Source: JAHEYG01 sp040403535 (GTDB lineage: Bacteria > Bacteroidota > Bacteroidia > B-17B0 > Aurantibacillaceae). Taken from it: DNA of 64,000 nucleotides. Shown here in pieces: positions 1 to 7,330 of this stretch. The stretch lies in the NCBI GenBank assembly GCA_040403535.1, contig JBBAKL010000004.1, forward strand, positions 46,105 to 110,104, in the 5' to 3' direction. Each line of letters begins with the position of its first letter. The stretch's first letter is position 1. A model generated the notes under the pieces. The model was not told where the DNA came from and searched no databases. It saw only the letters and a program-made list of their open reading frames with translations. A program made the position numbers and the translations under genes.

Positions 1-211
1 TTGCTTTTGATATAATTGAATCACCCGTTGAAGTTTTATTTACACCACCAGTTCCGCGTTTGGAACGAATGAAGGCAAAGTTTTTGCCTTTGGCTTTGTA
101 AGTTGAAGTAGTTGAATCGGCTTCAAAAATTAAATCTTCAAATGCCGGTGCCTGGCCTACGGCCGGTAAAACTAAAAAGCTTAACAGAATAAATGCAAGA
201 ATTTTTTTCAT
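1..211 (-). CDS. N-terminal part of a secreted protein of unknown function (runs off left edge)
   Basis: Only about 70 codons are inside the window. The ATG (complement of 209-211) opens a clear signal peptide: Met, two lysines, then a hydrophobic run ILAFILLSFLVLPAVG followed by a probable signal peptidase I site near residue 20. The visible mature part contains acidic and Ser/Thr-rich stretches and a basic SKRGTGG segment; I recognise no family. It lies 42 nt downstream of ftsY on the same strand, so it may be co-transcribed with it. The reading frame is open to the window edge. Export is well supported; function is unknown. Confidence 0.7.
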   Translation of the reverse strand, partial: MKKILAFILLSFLVLPAVGQAPAFEDLIFEADSTTSTYKAKGKNFAFIRSKRGTGGVNKTSTGDSIISKA

Positions 212-253
212 AATTCTAAATTTATTCCAAGGTATTAAAAATAATTTGAAAAA

Positions 254-1216
254 CTAATTCTTATTGAAAAGACTATCTACAAATTCAGGTGCATTGAATA
301 ATTGGAGGTCTGTCATTTTTTCACCTACACCGATATATTTTACAGGTATTTTAAATTCATCGCTAATGCCAATTACAACACCGCCTTTGGCTGTACCGTC
401 AAGTTTTGTAACTGCAAGAGCGTTAACATCGGTGGCGGCTGTAAATTGTTTGCATTGTTCAATCGCATTTTGTCCTGTACTGCCATCTAAAACTAATAAC
501 ACTTCATGTGGTGCATCCGGAACCACTTTTTTCATTACGTTTTTGATTTTGGTTAATTCATTCATCAAATTAACCTTGTTATGTAAACGACCTGCGGTAT
601 CAATGATAACAATGTCCGCTTCTTTTGAAACTGCACTGCTCAATGTGTCAAAGGCAACACTTGCAGGATCGGCACCCATGCCTTGCGACACAATGGGAAC
701 ACCTACGCGCTCACTCCAAATAATCAGCTGATCAACAGCTGCAGCTCTAAAAGTATCCGCAGCACCCAGAACCACGTTTTTACCGGCTTTCTTAAACTGA
801 TAAGCAAGCTTGCCAATGGTAGTGGTTTTACCAACACCGTTAACACCCACAACCATTATTACATATGGTTTTTTATTTAATGGTGCTGAAAAATCAAATG
901 TGTTGTTGGTTGGATTGTTTTCTTTTAGAAGATAGGCAATTTCATCTTTTAAGATAGTATTAAGTTCATTCGTTGAAACGTATTTATCTTTTGCAACACG
1001 TTCTTCAATTCGCTTAATAATTTTTATGGTGGTGTTAACGCCAACATCGCCACTAATTAATACCTCCTCTAAATTATCCAGTACATCAGCATCAACCGAG
1101 CTTTTTCCGGCAATTGCTTTAGCAATTTTCCCAAAAAAACTCTCTTTGGTTTTTGACAAACCCTGGTCGAGACTTTGTTTTTCTTCTTTACTGAATAATT
1201 TTGATAAAAATCCCAT
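254..1216 (-). CDS. ftsY: Signal recognition particle receptor FtsY
   Basis: This is the SRP-receptor GTPase that docks ribosome-nascent-chain-SRP complexes at the inner membrane for co-translational insertion. At 320 aa it is the short form, without the long acidic A domain of the E. coli protein. The helical N domain occupies roughly residues 1-100. The G domain carries GVNGVGKTTT (P-loop), DTFRAAAVDQL, DTAGR and TKLDGTAKGG, all diagnostic of FtsY/Ffh. The start MGFLSKLFSK gives an amphipathic basic N-terminus typical of the membrane-targeting helix. It follows the rpmB-rpmG-DUF4295 cluster, the usual Bacteroidota order, but a strong hairpin at 1237-1271 separates them. Confidence 0.97.
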   Translation of the reverse strand: MGFLSKLFSKEEKQSLDQGLSKTKESFFGKIAKAIAGKSSVDADVLDNLEEVLISGDVGVNTTIKIIKRIEERVAKDKYVSTNELNTILKDEIAYLLKENNPTNNTFDFSAPLNKKPYVIMVVGVNGVGKTTTIGKLAYQFKKAGKNVVLGAADTFRAAAVDQLIIWSERVGVPIVSQGMGADPASVAFDTLSSAVSKEADIVIIDTAGRLHNKVNLMNELTKIKNVMKKVVPDAPHEVLLVLDGSTGQNAIEQCKQFTAATDVNALAVTKLDGTAKGGVVIGISDEFKIPVKYIGVGEKMTDLQLFNAPEFVDSLFNKN

Positions 1217-1236
1217 TTTAGAAAGGCCCTAAAATA

Positions 1237-1271
1237 AAAATTTCTTTCCTGTTTTGTGGGAAAGAAATTTT
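1237..1271 (-). terminator. Intrinsic terminator after the ribosomal protein cluster
   Basis: There is a perfect 13-bp inverted repeat (1237-1249 with 1259-1271) around a 9-nt loop. On the minus strand it is followed by a T-rich tract. It sits between the DUF4295 stop (1291) and the ftsY start (1216), so it probably ends or attenuates transcription of rpmB-rpmG-DUF4295. The stem is AT-rich, so termination strength is uncertain. Confidence 0.6.
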
Positions 1272-1290
1272 AATTTAATTAATAATAATA

Positions 1291-1446
1291 TTACTTAGAT
1301 TTTAAAAAATCTGCGATGTGATCGTTGTGCACGATTTCTTCTTTAAATGAATACGATCCGGATTTTCCGGACTTAACCATTTTAATAACCTTGGTAAAAT
1401 CTTTACCTTTTCCGGTTTTTAATGTTGCAACTACCTTCTTTGCCAT
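1291..1446 (-). CDS. DUF4295 family small basic protein
   Basis: A 51-aa lysine-rich protein begins MAKKVVATLKTGKGKDF and ends ADFLKSK. It matches my memory of the DUF4295 family, found almost only in Bacteroidota and encoded directly after rpmG. The position (22 nt after rpmG, same strand), the small size and the basic charge suggest a ribosome-associated role, but that is inference. The ATG is at the complement of 1444-1446 and the TAA at 1291-1293. Confidence 0.88.
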   Translation of the reverse strand: MAKKVVATLKTGKGKDFTKVIKMVKSGKSGSYSFKEEIVHNDHIADFLKSK

Positions 1447-1468
1447 TGTTCTTTATATTATAAGGTTA

Positions 1469-1651
1469 TTACTTAATTTCTTTATGAACAGTCATGCGCT
1501 TTAAGATAGGGTTGTATTTTTTCAACTCTATGCGATCAGGCGTGTTCTTTTTGTTTTTAGTAGTAATGTAACGAGACGTTCCGGGCTTACCACTTTCTTT
1601 GTGCTCAGTACATTCTAAAATTACCTGTATTCTGTTTTTATTCCTTGCCAT
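1469..1651 (-). CDS. rpmG: 50S ribosomal protein L33
   Basis: This is large-subunit protein bL33, 60 aa, within the normal 50-60 aa range. It begins MARNKNRIQVILECTEHK and contains the conserved SRYITTKNKKNTPDRIELKKY-type core; the C-terminus ends LKRMTVHKEIK. The single Cys in ILECTEHK, with no paired CxxC motifs, marks it as a zinc-free (C-minus-like) form. It sits between rpmB (18 nt upstream) and the DUF4295 gene, in the conserved Bacteroidota order. Confidence 0.97.
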   Translation of the reverse strand: MARNKNRIQVILECTEHKESGKPGTSRYITTKNKKNTPDRIELKKYNPILKRMTVHKEIK

Positions 1652-1669
1652 TTCTTTTAATTTTTAAAA

Positions 1670-1906
1670 TTATGCTAAAATGCCGTTTGCCTGAGCATCT
1701 TTTAAGCAGGCATAAATGCCTAACTTGTTAATGTTTTTTAAAGCTGAAGTAGATACACGAAGTGTAACCCACTCACCTGTTTCAGGTACAAAAAAGCGCT
1801 TACGCTTTAAGTTTACTTTAAATTGACGGCGAGACTTTGCGTTTGAGTGCGATACTTTATTACCGCCCATCGCCTTTTTTCCTGTTATCTGACAAATACG
1901 TGACAT
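1670..1906 (-). CDS. rpmB: 50S ribosomal protein L28
   Basis: This is large-subunit protein bL28, 78 aa. It starts MSRICQITGKKAMGGNKVSHSN, the family's signature opening, and continues with the basic RRQFKVNLKRKRFFVPETG core. It is first in the rpmB-rpmG-DUF4295 cluster and is served by a textbook Bacteroidota promoter at 1941-1971. Confidence 0.97.
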   Translation of the reverse strand: MSRICQITGKKAMGGNKVSHSNAKSRRQFKVNLKRKRFFVPETGEWVTLRVSTSALKNINKLGIYACLKDAQANGILA

Positions 1907-1940
1907 ACTTAAATTCTTAAAATTCCCTTAAAAAGGGACG

Positions 1941-1971
1941 CAAATATACAACATTAACCTTAACCTGCAAA
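1941..1971 (-). promoter_or_regulatory. Consensus Bacteroidota promoter of rpmB
   Basis: On the minus strand this reads TTTG, exactly 19 nt, then TATATTTG, a full match to the -33/-7 consensus (TTTG-N19-TAnnTTTG) recognised by the Bacteroidota primary sigma factor. The predicted transcription start falls about 6 nt beyond, leaving a leader of roughly 30 nt before rpmB. The element lies between the lysA stop and the rpmB start. Confidence 0.8.
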
Positions 1972-2006
1972 ATTATAAACCTAAATATCTTAATAAATCG
2001 TAAGAT

Positions 2007-3173
2007 TTATTCTGAAAATATTTTAGGAGCGGCCTCACGCAAATTGTAACCCGATGCCATAACCTCGCCATAAGCCCCTGTACTTCTTATAGCGATCAAG
2101 TCACCTCTCTGTGTTTCAGGAAGTTCCATTGATTTCCCGAAACAGTCGCTGCTTTCGCAAATTGGACCAACCACATCGTATTTTACTTTTTCCTGAACCC
2201 CGGAGGTCCGAAGTAAAGCGCTTAAATTTTCAATTTTATGGTAGGCCTGGTACAAGGCCGGACGAATTAATTCGGTCATGCCAGCATCTAATATAGCAAA
2301 ATTGGTATTGATAGCCTTTTTAATATAAAGTACTCTACTGATTAAGCTGCCGCATTGAGCAATGATGGCACGACCCAATTCAAAATGAACTTCCTGATTA
2401 TTCCTGATCTCAAGGAACTCTTTAAATATATTAAAGAAGGTTTTAAAATCAACAACAGCTTCCTTATCCGGCTCTTTATAATTAATGCCAAGTCCACCGC
2501 CAACATTTATAATTGGTAAATCGTACCCTTTTTGTAAAAACCAGGTATTGATTTCATTTACACGCTGACAAAGTTTCTTAAACGGACTTAAATCAGTGAT
2601 TTGAGATCCGATATGAAAATGCAAACCAATAAGCTTAATGTTAGGAAGAGTTTTAATCAAATTTAATATAGTGTCAAATTCATACGGATTGATTCCAAAT
2701 TTATTCTCTTCTAATCCTGTAGTGATATATTTATGCGTGTAGGCATCCACATTCGGGTTAATACGCAAAGCAATTGATGCTGTTTTATTTTTTTTTGCAG
2801 CCAGCTCATTAATTACTTCCAGCTCCATCATGCTTTCTACATTAAAACAAAGAATGTTTTGATCCAGTGCGTAATTAATCTCCGCATCACTTTTGCCAAC
2901 TCCTGCAAATACAATTTTATTATGCGAATAACCTGTTTCAACTGCACGTTTTACTTCGTTTCCACTTACACAGTCTGCTCCTAAGCCATAGCTCTGAATT
3001 AATTTTAGAATCTCAGGATTGGAGTTAGCTTTTAACGCATAATGAACATGAAATTTATGTGCGCCTGCCAAAAGTTGTATTTCGCTTAGCGTTTTTTTAA
3101 GCAAGGCTAGGTCGTAGTAATAAAACGGTGTGGTTTGCTTTTCGAATTTCTGAATTGTTTCTTTTGTAAACAT
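2007..3173 (-). CDS. lysA: Diaminopimelate decarboxylase
   Basis: It catalyses the last step of lysine synthesis: PLP-dependent decarboxylation of meso-diaminopimelate to L-lysine in the cytosol. The 388-aa protein has the alanine-racemase-like barrel with HYALKAN (PLP lysine at residue 48), GADCVSGNE, HFHIGSQ and the glycine loop GGGLGI. The C-terminal beta domain has CESSDCF (catalytic cysteine contributed across the dimer) and a GAYGEVMAS substrate-loop motif. It starts 5 nt after the lysC stop, so the two genes are translationally close and form one operon. Its slightly short length (usual 400-430 aa) seems a trimmed C-terminus rather than damage. Confidence 0.95.
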   Translation of the reverse strand: MFTKETIQKFEKQTTPFYYYDLALLKKTLSEIQLLAGAHKFHVHYALKANSNPEILKLIQSYGLGADCVSGNEVKRAVETGYSHNKIVFAGVGKSDAEINYALDQNILCFNVESMMELEVINELAAKKNKTASIALRINPNVDAYTHKYITTGLEENKFGINPYEFDTILNLIKTLPNIKLIGLHFHIGSQITDLSPFKKLCQRVNEINTWFLQKGYDLPIINVGGGLGINYKEPDKEAVVDFKTFFNIFKEFLEIRNNQEVHFELGRAIIAQCGSLISRVLYIKKAINTNFAILDAGMTELIRPALYQAYHKIENLSALLRTSGVQEKVKYDVVGPICESSDCFGKSMELPETQRGDLIAIRSTGAYGEVMASGYNLREAAPKIFSE

Positions 3174-3178
3174 GTTGT

Positions 3179-4498
3179 TTAGTTATAATTAAACAATCCT
3201 TTATTTAATGCCTGTAAAGCGTCTTTTTTAAATTTCGAATCAATTAAAACCGAAATGTTATTAGGACTGCCGCCGTAAGAAACCATACGTACAGGTATAT
3301 CTTTTAACGCTTCTAATACTTTATAGCCATATCCGGCAGTGTTTTTCGGAACACTGCCTACCACACAAATAATGGTTTGTTTATCGTCTATTTCAACAGA
3401 AGCAATTTCCTCCAGCTCCTTTTTAATTTCATTTAAATTTTTTGAATTGTCAATCGTTAACGATACTGCCACTTCAGAAGTGGTAATCATGTCTATTGGT
3501 GTTTTATAACGCTCAAAAATCTCGAATACAGCCCGTAAAAAACCATGTGCTAATAACATTCGATCGCTTTTAATATTAATAGCAACAATCCCGTCTTTTG
3601 CGGCAACAGCTTTAATTCCTTCTTTCGTTTGTATATTGGCAATTAAGGTTCCTTCGGCTGCCGGTTGCATGGTGTTTTTTAAACGAACCGGAATATTGCA
3701 TTTTTGTGCCGGTAAGATACAGGTTGGATGTAATATTTTGGCGCCAAAATAAGCTAACTCGGCCGCCTCATCAAAGCTTAATTCATTTATAGGATGTGTT
3801 TTTGATACCACACGCGGATCATTATTGTGCATGCCGTCAATATCCGTCCAAATCTGTACTTCTTCGCTTCTGATGGCTGCTCCAATAATAGAGGCAGTAT
3901 AATCACTTCCTCCGCGTTTTAAATTATCAATTTCACCAAAAGCGTTGCGGCAGATATATCCCTGTGTAATAAATAAATTTTCTCCGGGATATTTATTTAA
4001 TTCGGCTTTTAAATTCGTTTCTATATAAATAAGATCAGGCTCTTCATTTTCATTTATGCGCATAAAGTTTAAAGCAGGCAGTAAAACCGACTTCACATTA
4101 ACTTCAGATAAATAAAAGTGAAATAAAGCGGTACTTAATAATTCCCCCTGAGCTAAAACCGCTTTCTCTTCATTAGAAGTAAACATATCCAATGTAAAGG
4201 CGCGCAAGTAATTAAAATGATTGGTAATTAAATCGCCAGCCTTTTTTAAGCAAATTTCTGATTTATAGAGTAACGAAATTTCTTTTCGGTATTTTTCTTC
4301 CAGTTTATTTATTAGCTCATTTGCCTTGCTATTTTCCTTCTTGTATAATGCTTCGCTAATTTCAACAAGAGCGTTTGTAGTTCCGCTCATAGCCGACAAA
4401 ACCACAATTTTCGGTTCATTGTTTACTACCAGATTAACTAAAGCCTGAATGCGTTCTGCGCTTCCAACGCTGGTACCGCCAAATTTTAAAATTTTCAT
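3179..4498 (-). CDS. lysC: Aspartate kinase (monofunctional)
   Basis: It phosphorylates aspartate, committing it to the lysine/threonine/methionine pathway. The 439-aa protein has KFGGTSVGS at the N-terminus, the kinase-domain motif RGGSDYTASIIGAAI, and two C-terminal ACT modules from about residue 300, where feedback amino acids bind in this family. There is no homoserine dehydrogenase domain. Pairing with lysA suggests lysine-directed supply. A GAAGGAG ribosome-binding site lies at 4509-4515 with a 10-nt spacer, unusual here because most genes in this window lack one. The leader contains the structured element at 4562-4621. Confidence 0.95.
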   Translation of the reverse strand: MKILKFGGTSVGSAERIQALVNLVVNNEPKIVVLSAMSGTTNALVEISEALYKKENSKANELINKLEEKYRKEISLLYKSEICLKKAGDLITNHFNYLRAFTLDMFTSNEEKAVLAQGELLSTALFHFYLSEVNVKSVLLPALNFMRINENEEPDLIYIETNLKAELNKYPGENLFITQGYICRNAFGEIDNLKRGGSDYTASIIGAAIRSEEVQIWTDIDGMHNNDPRVVSKTHPINELSFDEAAELAYFGAKILHPTCILPAQKCNIPVRLKNTMQPAAEGTLIANIQTKEGIKAVAAKDGIVAINIKSDRMLLAHGFLRAVFEIFERYKTPIDMITTSEVAVSLTIDNSKNLNEIKKELEEIASVEIDDKQTIICVVGSVPKNTAGYGYKVLEALKDIPVRMVSYGGSPNNISVLIDSKFKKDALQALNKGLFNYN

Positions 4499-4508
4499 AA
4501 TCTTATTT

Positions 4509-4515
4509 CTCCTTC
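4509..4515 (-). promoter_or_regulatory. Shine-Dalgarno sequence of lysC
   Basis: The minus strand reads GAAGGAG, 10 nt before the lysC ATG. A purine-rich SD of this strength is rare in Bacteroidota, whose start sites usually have only A/T-rich upstream sequence. It makes lysC a candidate for control at translation initiation. Confidence 0.55.
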
Positions 4516-4561
4516 ACGGGATGTCAAATTTATAAATTAATGTGAATAATGATGAATTAAT

Positions 4562-4621
4562 AAAACGCGAAAGCACGTAGCTCTCAGAACTAATTATCGG
4601 CTCAGGTGAGCCTTGCGTTTT
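4562..4621 (-). promoter_or_regulatory. Predicted three-way-junction RNA in the lysC leader
   Basis: On the minus strand a perfect 7-bp closing stem (4615-4621 with 4562-4568) encloses two hairpins: GGCTC/GAGCC with a 4-nt loop (4599-4612) and a 4-bp hairpin at 4580-4590. The second hairpin pairs only in minus-strand RNA, where a G-U replaces a C-A mismatch; that is modest evidence for direction. A good promoter lies just upstream (4657-4687), and lysC begins 63 nt after the element. I recognise no known riboswitch class, including the much larger lysine riboswitch. A weak -7-like TAAATTTG at 4525-4532 could give a second start that bypasses it. The rest of the 4499-4808 gap shows nothing I can name. 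Confidence 0.35.
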
Positions 4622-4656
4622 CGTTTTATGTTAATGAAAATAATCATTAGTGTTCG

Positions 4657-4687
4657 CAAAGAAACAAAGTTTTGATTGAACTCCAAA
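4657..4687 (-). promoter_or_regulatory. Probable promoter of lysC-lysA
   Basis: The minus strand reads TTTG, 19 nt, then TTTCTTTG, which is 7 of 8 matches to TAnnTTTG plus a perfect -33. The predicted transcript starts near 4650 and would carry a leader of about 150 nt into lysC, including the structured element at 4562-4621. Confidence 0.55.
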
Positions 4688-4808
4688 AAAAAATAGTTAA
4701 CACAGATGTCTAACAGGATTTAAACATGACCAATCTCATAATAATTTGATGCGATTCATCATGATTTTTAAATAGATTTTCTTGTAAATATGTGCTATCT
4801 TATACATT

Positions 4809-7199
4809 ATGAAAACACAGTATATTATTTCTTTTAGCGAGTTAGGTAAAAATGATGTGGCGCTGGTTGGCGGCAAAAATTCCTCTTTGGGTGAAATGGC
4901 CAACAACTTAAAGTCACAAGGAATTAATGTGCCTGATGGATTTGCAACAACGGCATTGGCTTTTCAATATTTTCTTGATAAAAACAATCTTATTTCTCCT
5001 TTGGAAGATTTGTTTAAAAATCTCGATAGAGTTAAATTTTCTAATCTTTCGGATATTGGTGAAAAGGCAAGAACGTTGGTTGCAGAAGCGGTGATGCCTG
5101 AAGATTTGAAGCTTGAAATCATAAAAAGCTATCAAGAACTTTGCAACAAAGCAGGTAGGGAAGCAGATGTCGCCGTAAGAAGCAGTGCAACCGCTGAGGA
5201 TTTACCAACTGCAAGTTTTGCCGGACAGCACGACTCTTTTTTAAACATTAAGGGCGATCAAAATGTTGTGATGGCTGTGCAACGCTGTTTTGTTTCTTTA
5301 TTCAATAATCGCGCTATAAAATACCGCGAGGATAATGGCTTTGAACAAATGAAAGTGTATTTGTCGGCCGGTGTTCAGCTAATGGTTCGGTCCGATTTAT
5401 CGTCCGCTGGAGTGATATTTACATTAGAGCCGGAGTCGGGGTTTAAAGATGTGATTGTGATTTCTGGTGTTTGGGGTTTAGGTGAAAATATTGTTCAAGG
5501 TGCTGTTACTCCGGATGAATTTCATGTTTTTAAAACCACATTATCGCGTAATAAAAAATCCATTATTTCTAAAAAATTAGGCACAAAGGCTAAAACACTG
5601 GTGTATGCTAATCATGACGCTTCGGCCATTGTTAATACCGAAACACCATTAGAAAAGCAAAAACAATGGGTGTTAAAAGATGATGAAATTGAACTACTGG
5701 CAAAATGGTCTTATTCTATTGAACAGCATTACAAGATGCCAATGGATATTGAATGGGCAAAAGACGGAATAAACGGAAAACTATTTATTGTTCAGGCACG
5801 ACCTGAAACAGTTCATTCTAAAAAAGACCCGTATTTAAAAACGGAATACACCGTAAAAGAAAAAGGAAAGGTATTAACAAAAGGAAACGCTATTGGTTCC
5901 GGAATTGCTTCCGGAAAGGCACGTATAATCATGTCAAGTGCCGATTCCGATAAATTAAAAGAGGGTGAAGTTCTTGTTACAGATATTACCAACCCCGACT
6001 GGGATCCTATTCTTAAAAAGGCATCGGCAATTATCACCAATAAGGGAGGAAGAACCAGTCATGCTGCTATCGTTGCTCGCGAAGTAGGAGCTGTTGCCAT
6101 TGTTGGTACAGGTGATGCTACAGAAAAAATAAAAGATGGAGATATTGTAACCGTTAGTTGTGCACAGGGTAAAACGGGATTTGTTTATGAAGGAAAGCTT
6201 AACTGGACCGAACAAAATCTCGATTTCAGAAATGTAACCATGCCTCAAACACAGCCCATGATGATTTTGGGTGATCCTGAAAAAGCCTATGGATATTCGT
6301 TTTATCCTAATAAAGGTATCGGTTTAATGCGACTGGAATTTATAATTAACGGAGCCATAAAAATTCATCCCATGGCACTCGTAAACTTTAGTACTTTAAA
6401 AGATGATGAAGCTAAAAAGCATATTGCTGAAATCACCTACCAGTATTATGATAAAAGAGAATATTTCATTGATAAATTAGCTCAGGCTGTTGGTACCATC
6501 GCTGCTGCGTTTTATCCAAAGGATGTTATTGTAAGGATGAGCGATTTTAAAACCAATGAATATGCTAATTTAATTGGAGGAAAGGAATTTGAACCGGAAG
6601 AGGAAAACCCTATGATTGGTTTCAGGGGCGCTTCCCGCTATTATAATGACAGGTATCGCGAAGGATTTAAACTCGAGTGTGAAGCAATGAAACGTGTTCG
6701 CAATGATATGGGATTGACAAATGTAAAACTCATGATTCCGTTTTGCAGAACTGTTGAGGAAGGAAAAAAAGTAGTGGATTTAATGAATAATTACGGATTG
6801 AAACGAGGTGATAACGGTTTAGAAATTTATGTTATGGCCGAAATCCCAAGTAATGTTATTTTAGCAAAAGAATTTTCTGAGGTCTTTGACGGTTTCTCAA
6901 TCGGATCAAACGATTTAACACAGTTAACTTTGGGCTTAGACCGCGATTCGGCTATTGTGAGCGATTTATTTGATGAAAACAATAAAGCGGTAAAAACAAT
7001 GATAGCAACCGTTATTAAAACGGCTAAAGAGAACGGGTCAAAAATAGGTTTATGCGGACAGGCTCCAAGTGACTTTCCTGAGTTTGCCCAATTTTTGGTG
7101 GAACAGGGAATCGATAGCATTTCTTACAACCCCGATGCCTTGCTAAAAGGCATGGAAAATATGGTAAAAGCAGAGCAAAAACTTGGAGTTAAGGCATAG
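4809..7199 (+). CDS. ppsA: Phosphoenolpyruvate synthase
   Basis: It converts pyruvate + ATP + water to PEP + AMP + Pi, the entry to gluconeogenesis. The 796-aa length matches the family. Order of parts: N-terminal ATP-grasp nucleotide domain (VGGKNSSLGEM near residue 20, RSSATAEDLPTASFAGQ near 120-135); central swivelling phosphohistidine domain with GGRTSHAAIVARE (His about residue 418); C-terminal PEP/pyruvate barrel with GSNDLTQLTLGLDRD and the catalytic cysteine in LCGQAPSD (about residue 748). The short LTLGLDRDS region and domain spacing favour PEP synthase over pyruvate phosphate dikinase. It is divergent from lysC; possible -7 TATCTTAT lies just before the ATG, but the -33 is poor. 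Confidence 0.95.
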   Translation: MKTQYIISFSELGKNDVALVGGKNSSLGEMANNLKSQGINVPDGFATTALAFQYFLDKNNLISPLEDLFKNLDRVKFSNLSDIGEKARTLVAEAVMPEDLKLEIIKSYQELCNKAGREADVAVRSSATAEDLPTASFAGQHDSFLNIKGDQNVVMAVQRCFVSLFNNRAIKYREDNGFEQMKVYLSAGVQLMVRSDLSSAGVIFTLEPESGFKDVIVISGVWGLGENIVQGAVTPDEFHVFKTTLSRNKKSIISKKLGTKAKTLVYANHDASAIVNTETPLEKQKQWVLKDDEIELLAKWSYSIEQHYKMPMDIEWAKDGINGKLFIVQARPETVHSKKDPYLKTEYTVKEKGKVLTKGNAIGSGIASGKARIIMSSADSDKLKEGEVLVTDITNPDWDPILKKASAIITNKGGRTSHAAIVAREVGAVAIVGTGDATEKIKDGDIVTVSCAQGKTGFVYEGKLNWTEQNLDFRNVTMPQTQPMMILGDPEKAYGYSFYPNKGIGLMRLEFIINGAIKIHPMALVNFSTLKDDEAKKHIAEITYQYYDKREYFIDKLAQAVGTIAAAFYPKDVIVRMSDFKTNEYANLIGGKEFEPEEENPMIGFRGASRYYNDRYREGFKLECEAMKRVRNDMGLTNVKLMIPFCRTVEEGKKVVDLMNNYGLKRGDNGLEIYVMAEIPSNVILAKEFSEVFDGFSIGSNDLTQLTLGLDRDSAIVSDLFDENNKAVKTMIATVIKTAKENGSKIGLCGQAPSDFPEFAQFLVEQGIDSISYNPDALLKGMENMVKAEQKLGVKA

Positions 7200-7260
7200 A
7201 ATTTCACTGGTATTTTATAGGTGTTTATTTAATTTTTAATAATTCGTTAATATCTTGTTT

Positions 7261-7290
7261 TTTGCGACAGGGGCAATCCAACTATCTTTA
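7261..7290 (+). promoter_or_regulatory. Probable promoter of carB
   Basis: TTTG (7261-7264), 18 nt, then TATCTTTA (7283-7290), which is 7 of 8 to the Bacteroidota -7 consensus with a perfect -33. The predicted start would leave a leader of about 35 nt before the carB ATG. Confidence 0.5.
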
Positions 7291-7330
7291 CGCAATTTGT
7301 TTTTTAGTTTCATTGAACGTTTAAAATAAT

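Noticed and set aside
4562..4621. The lysC leader element as a hammerhead ribozyme (three-way junction with GAAA)
   Set aside because: The conserved CUGAUGA core is not present on either strand.
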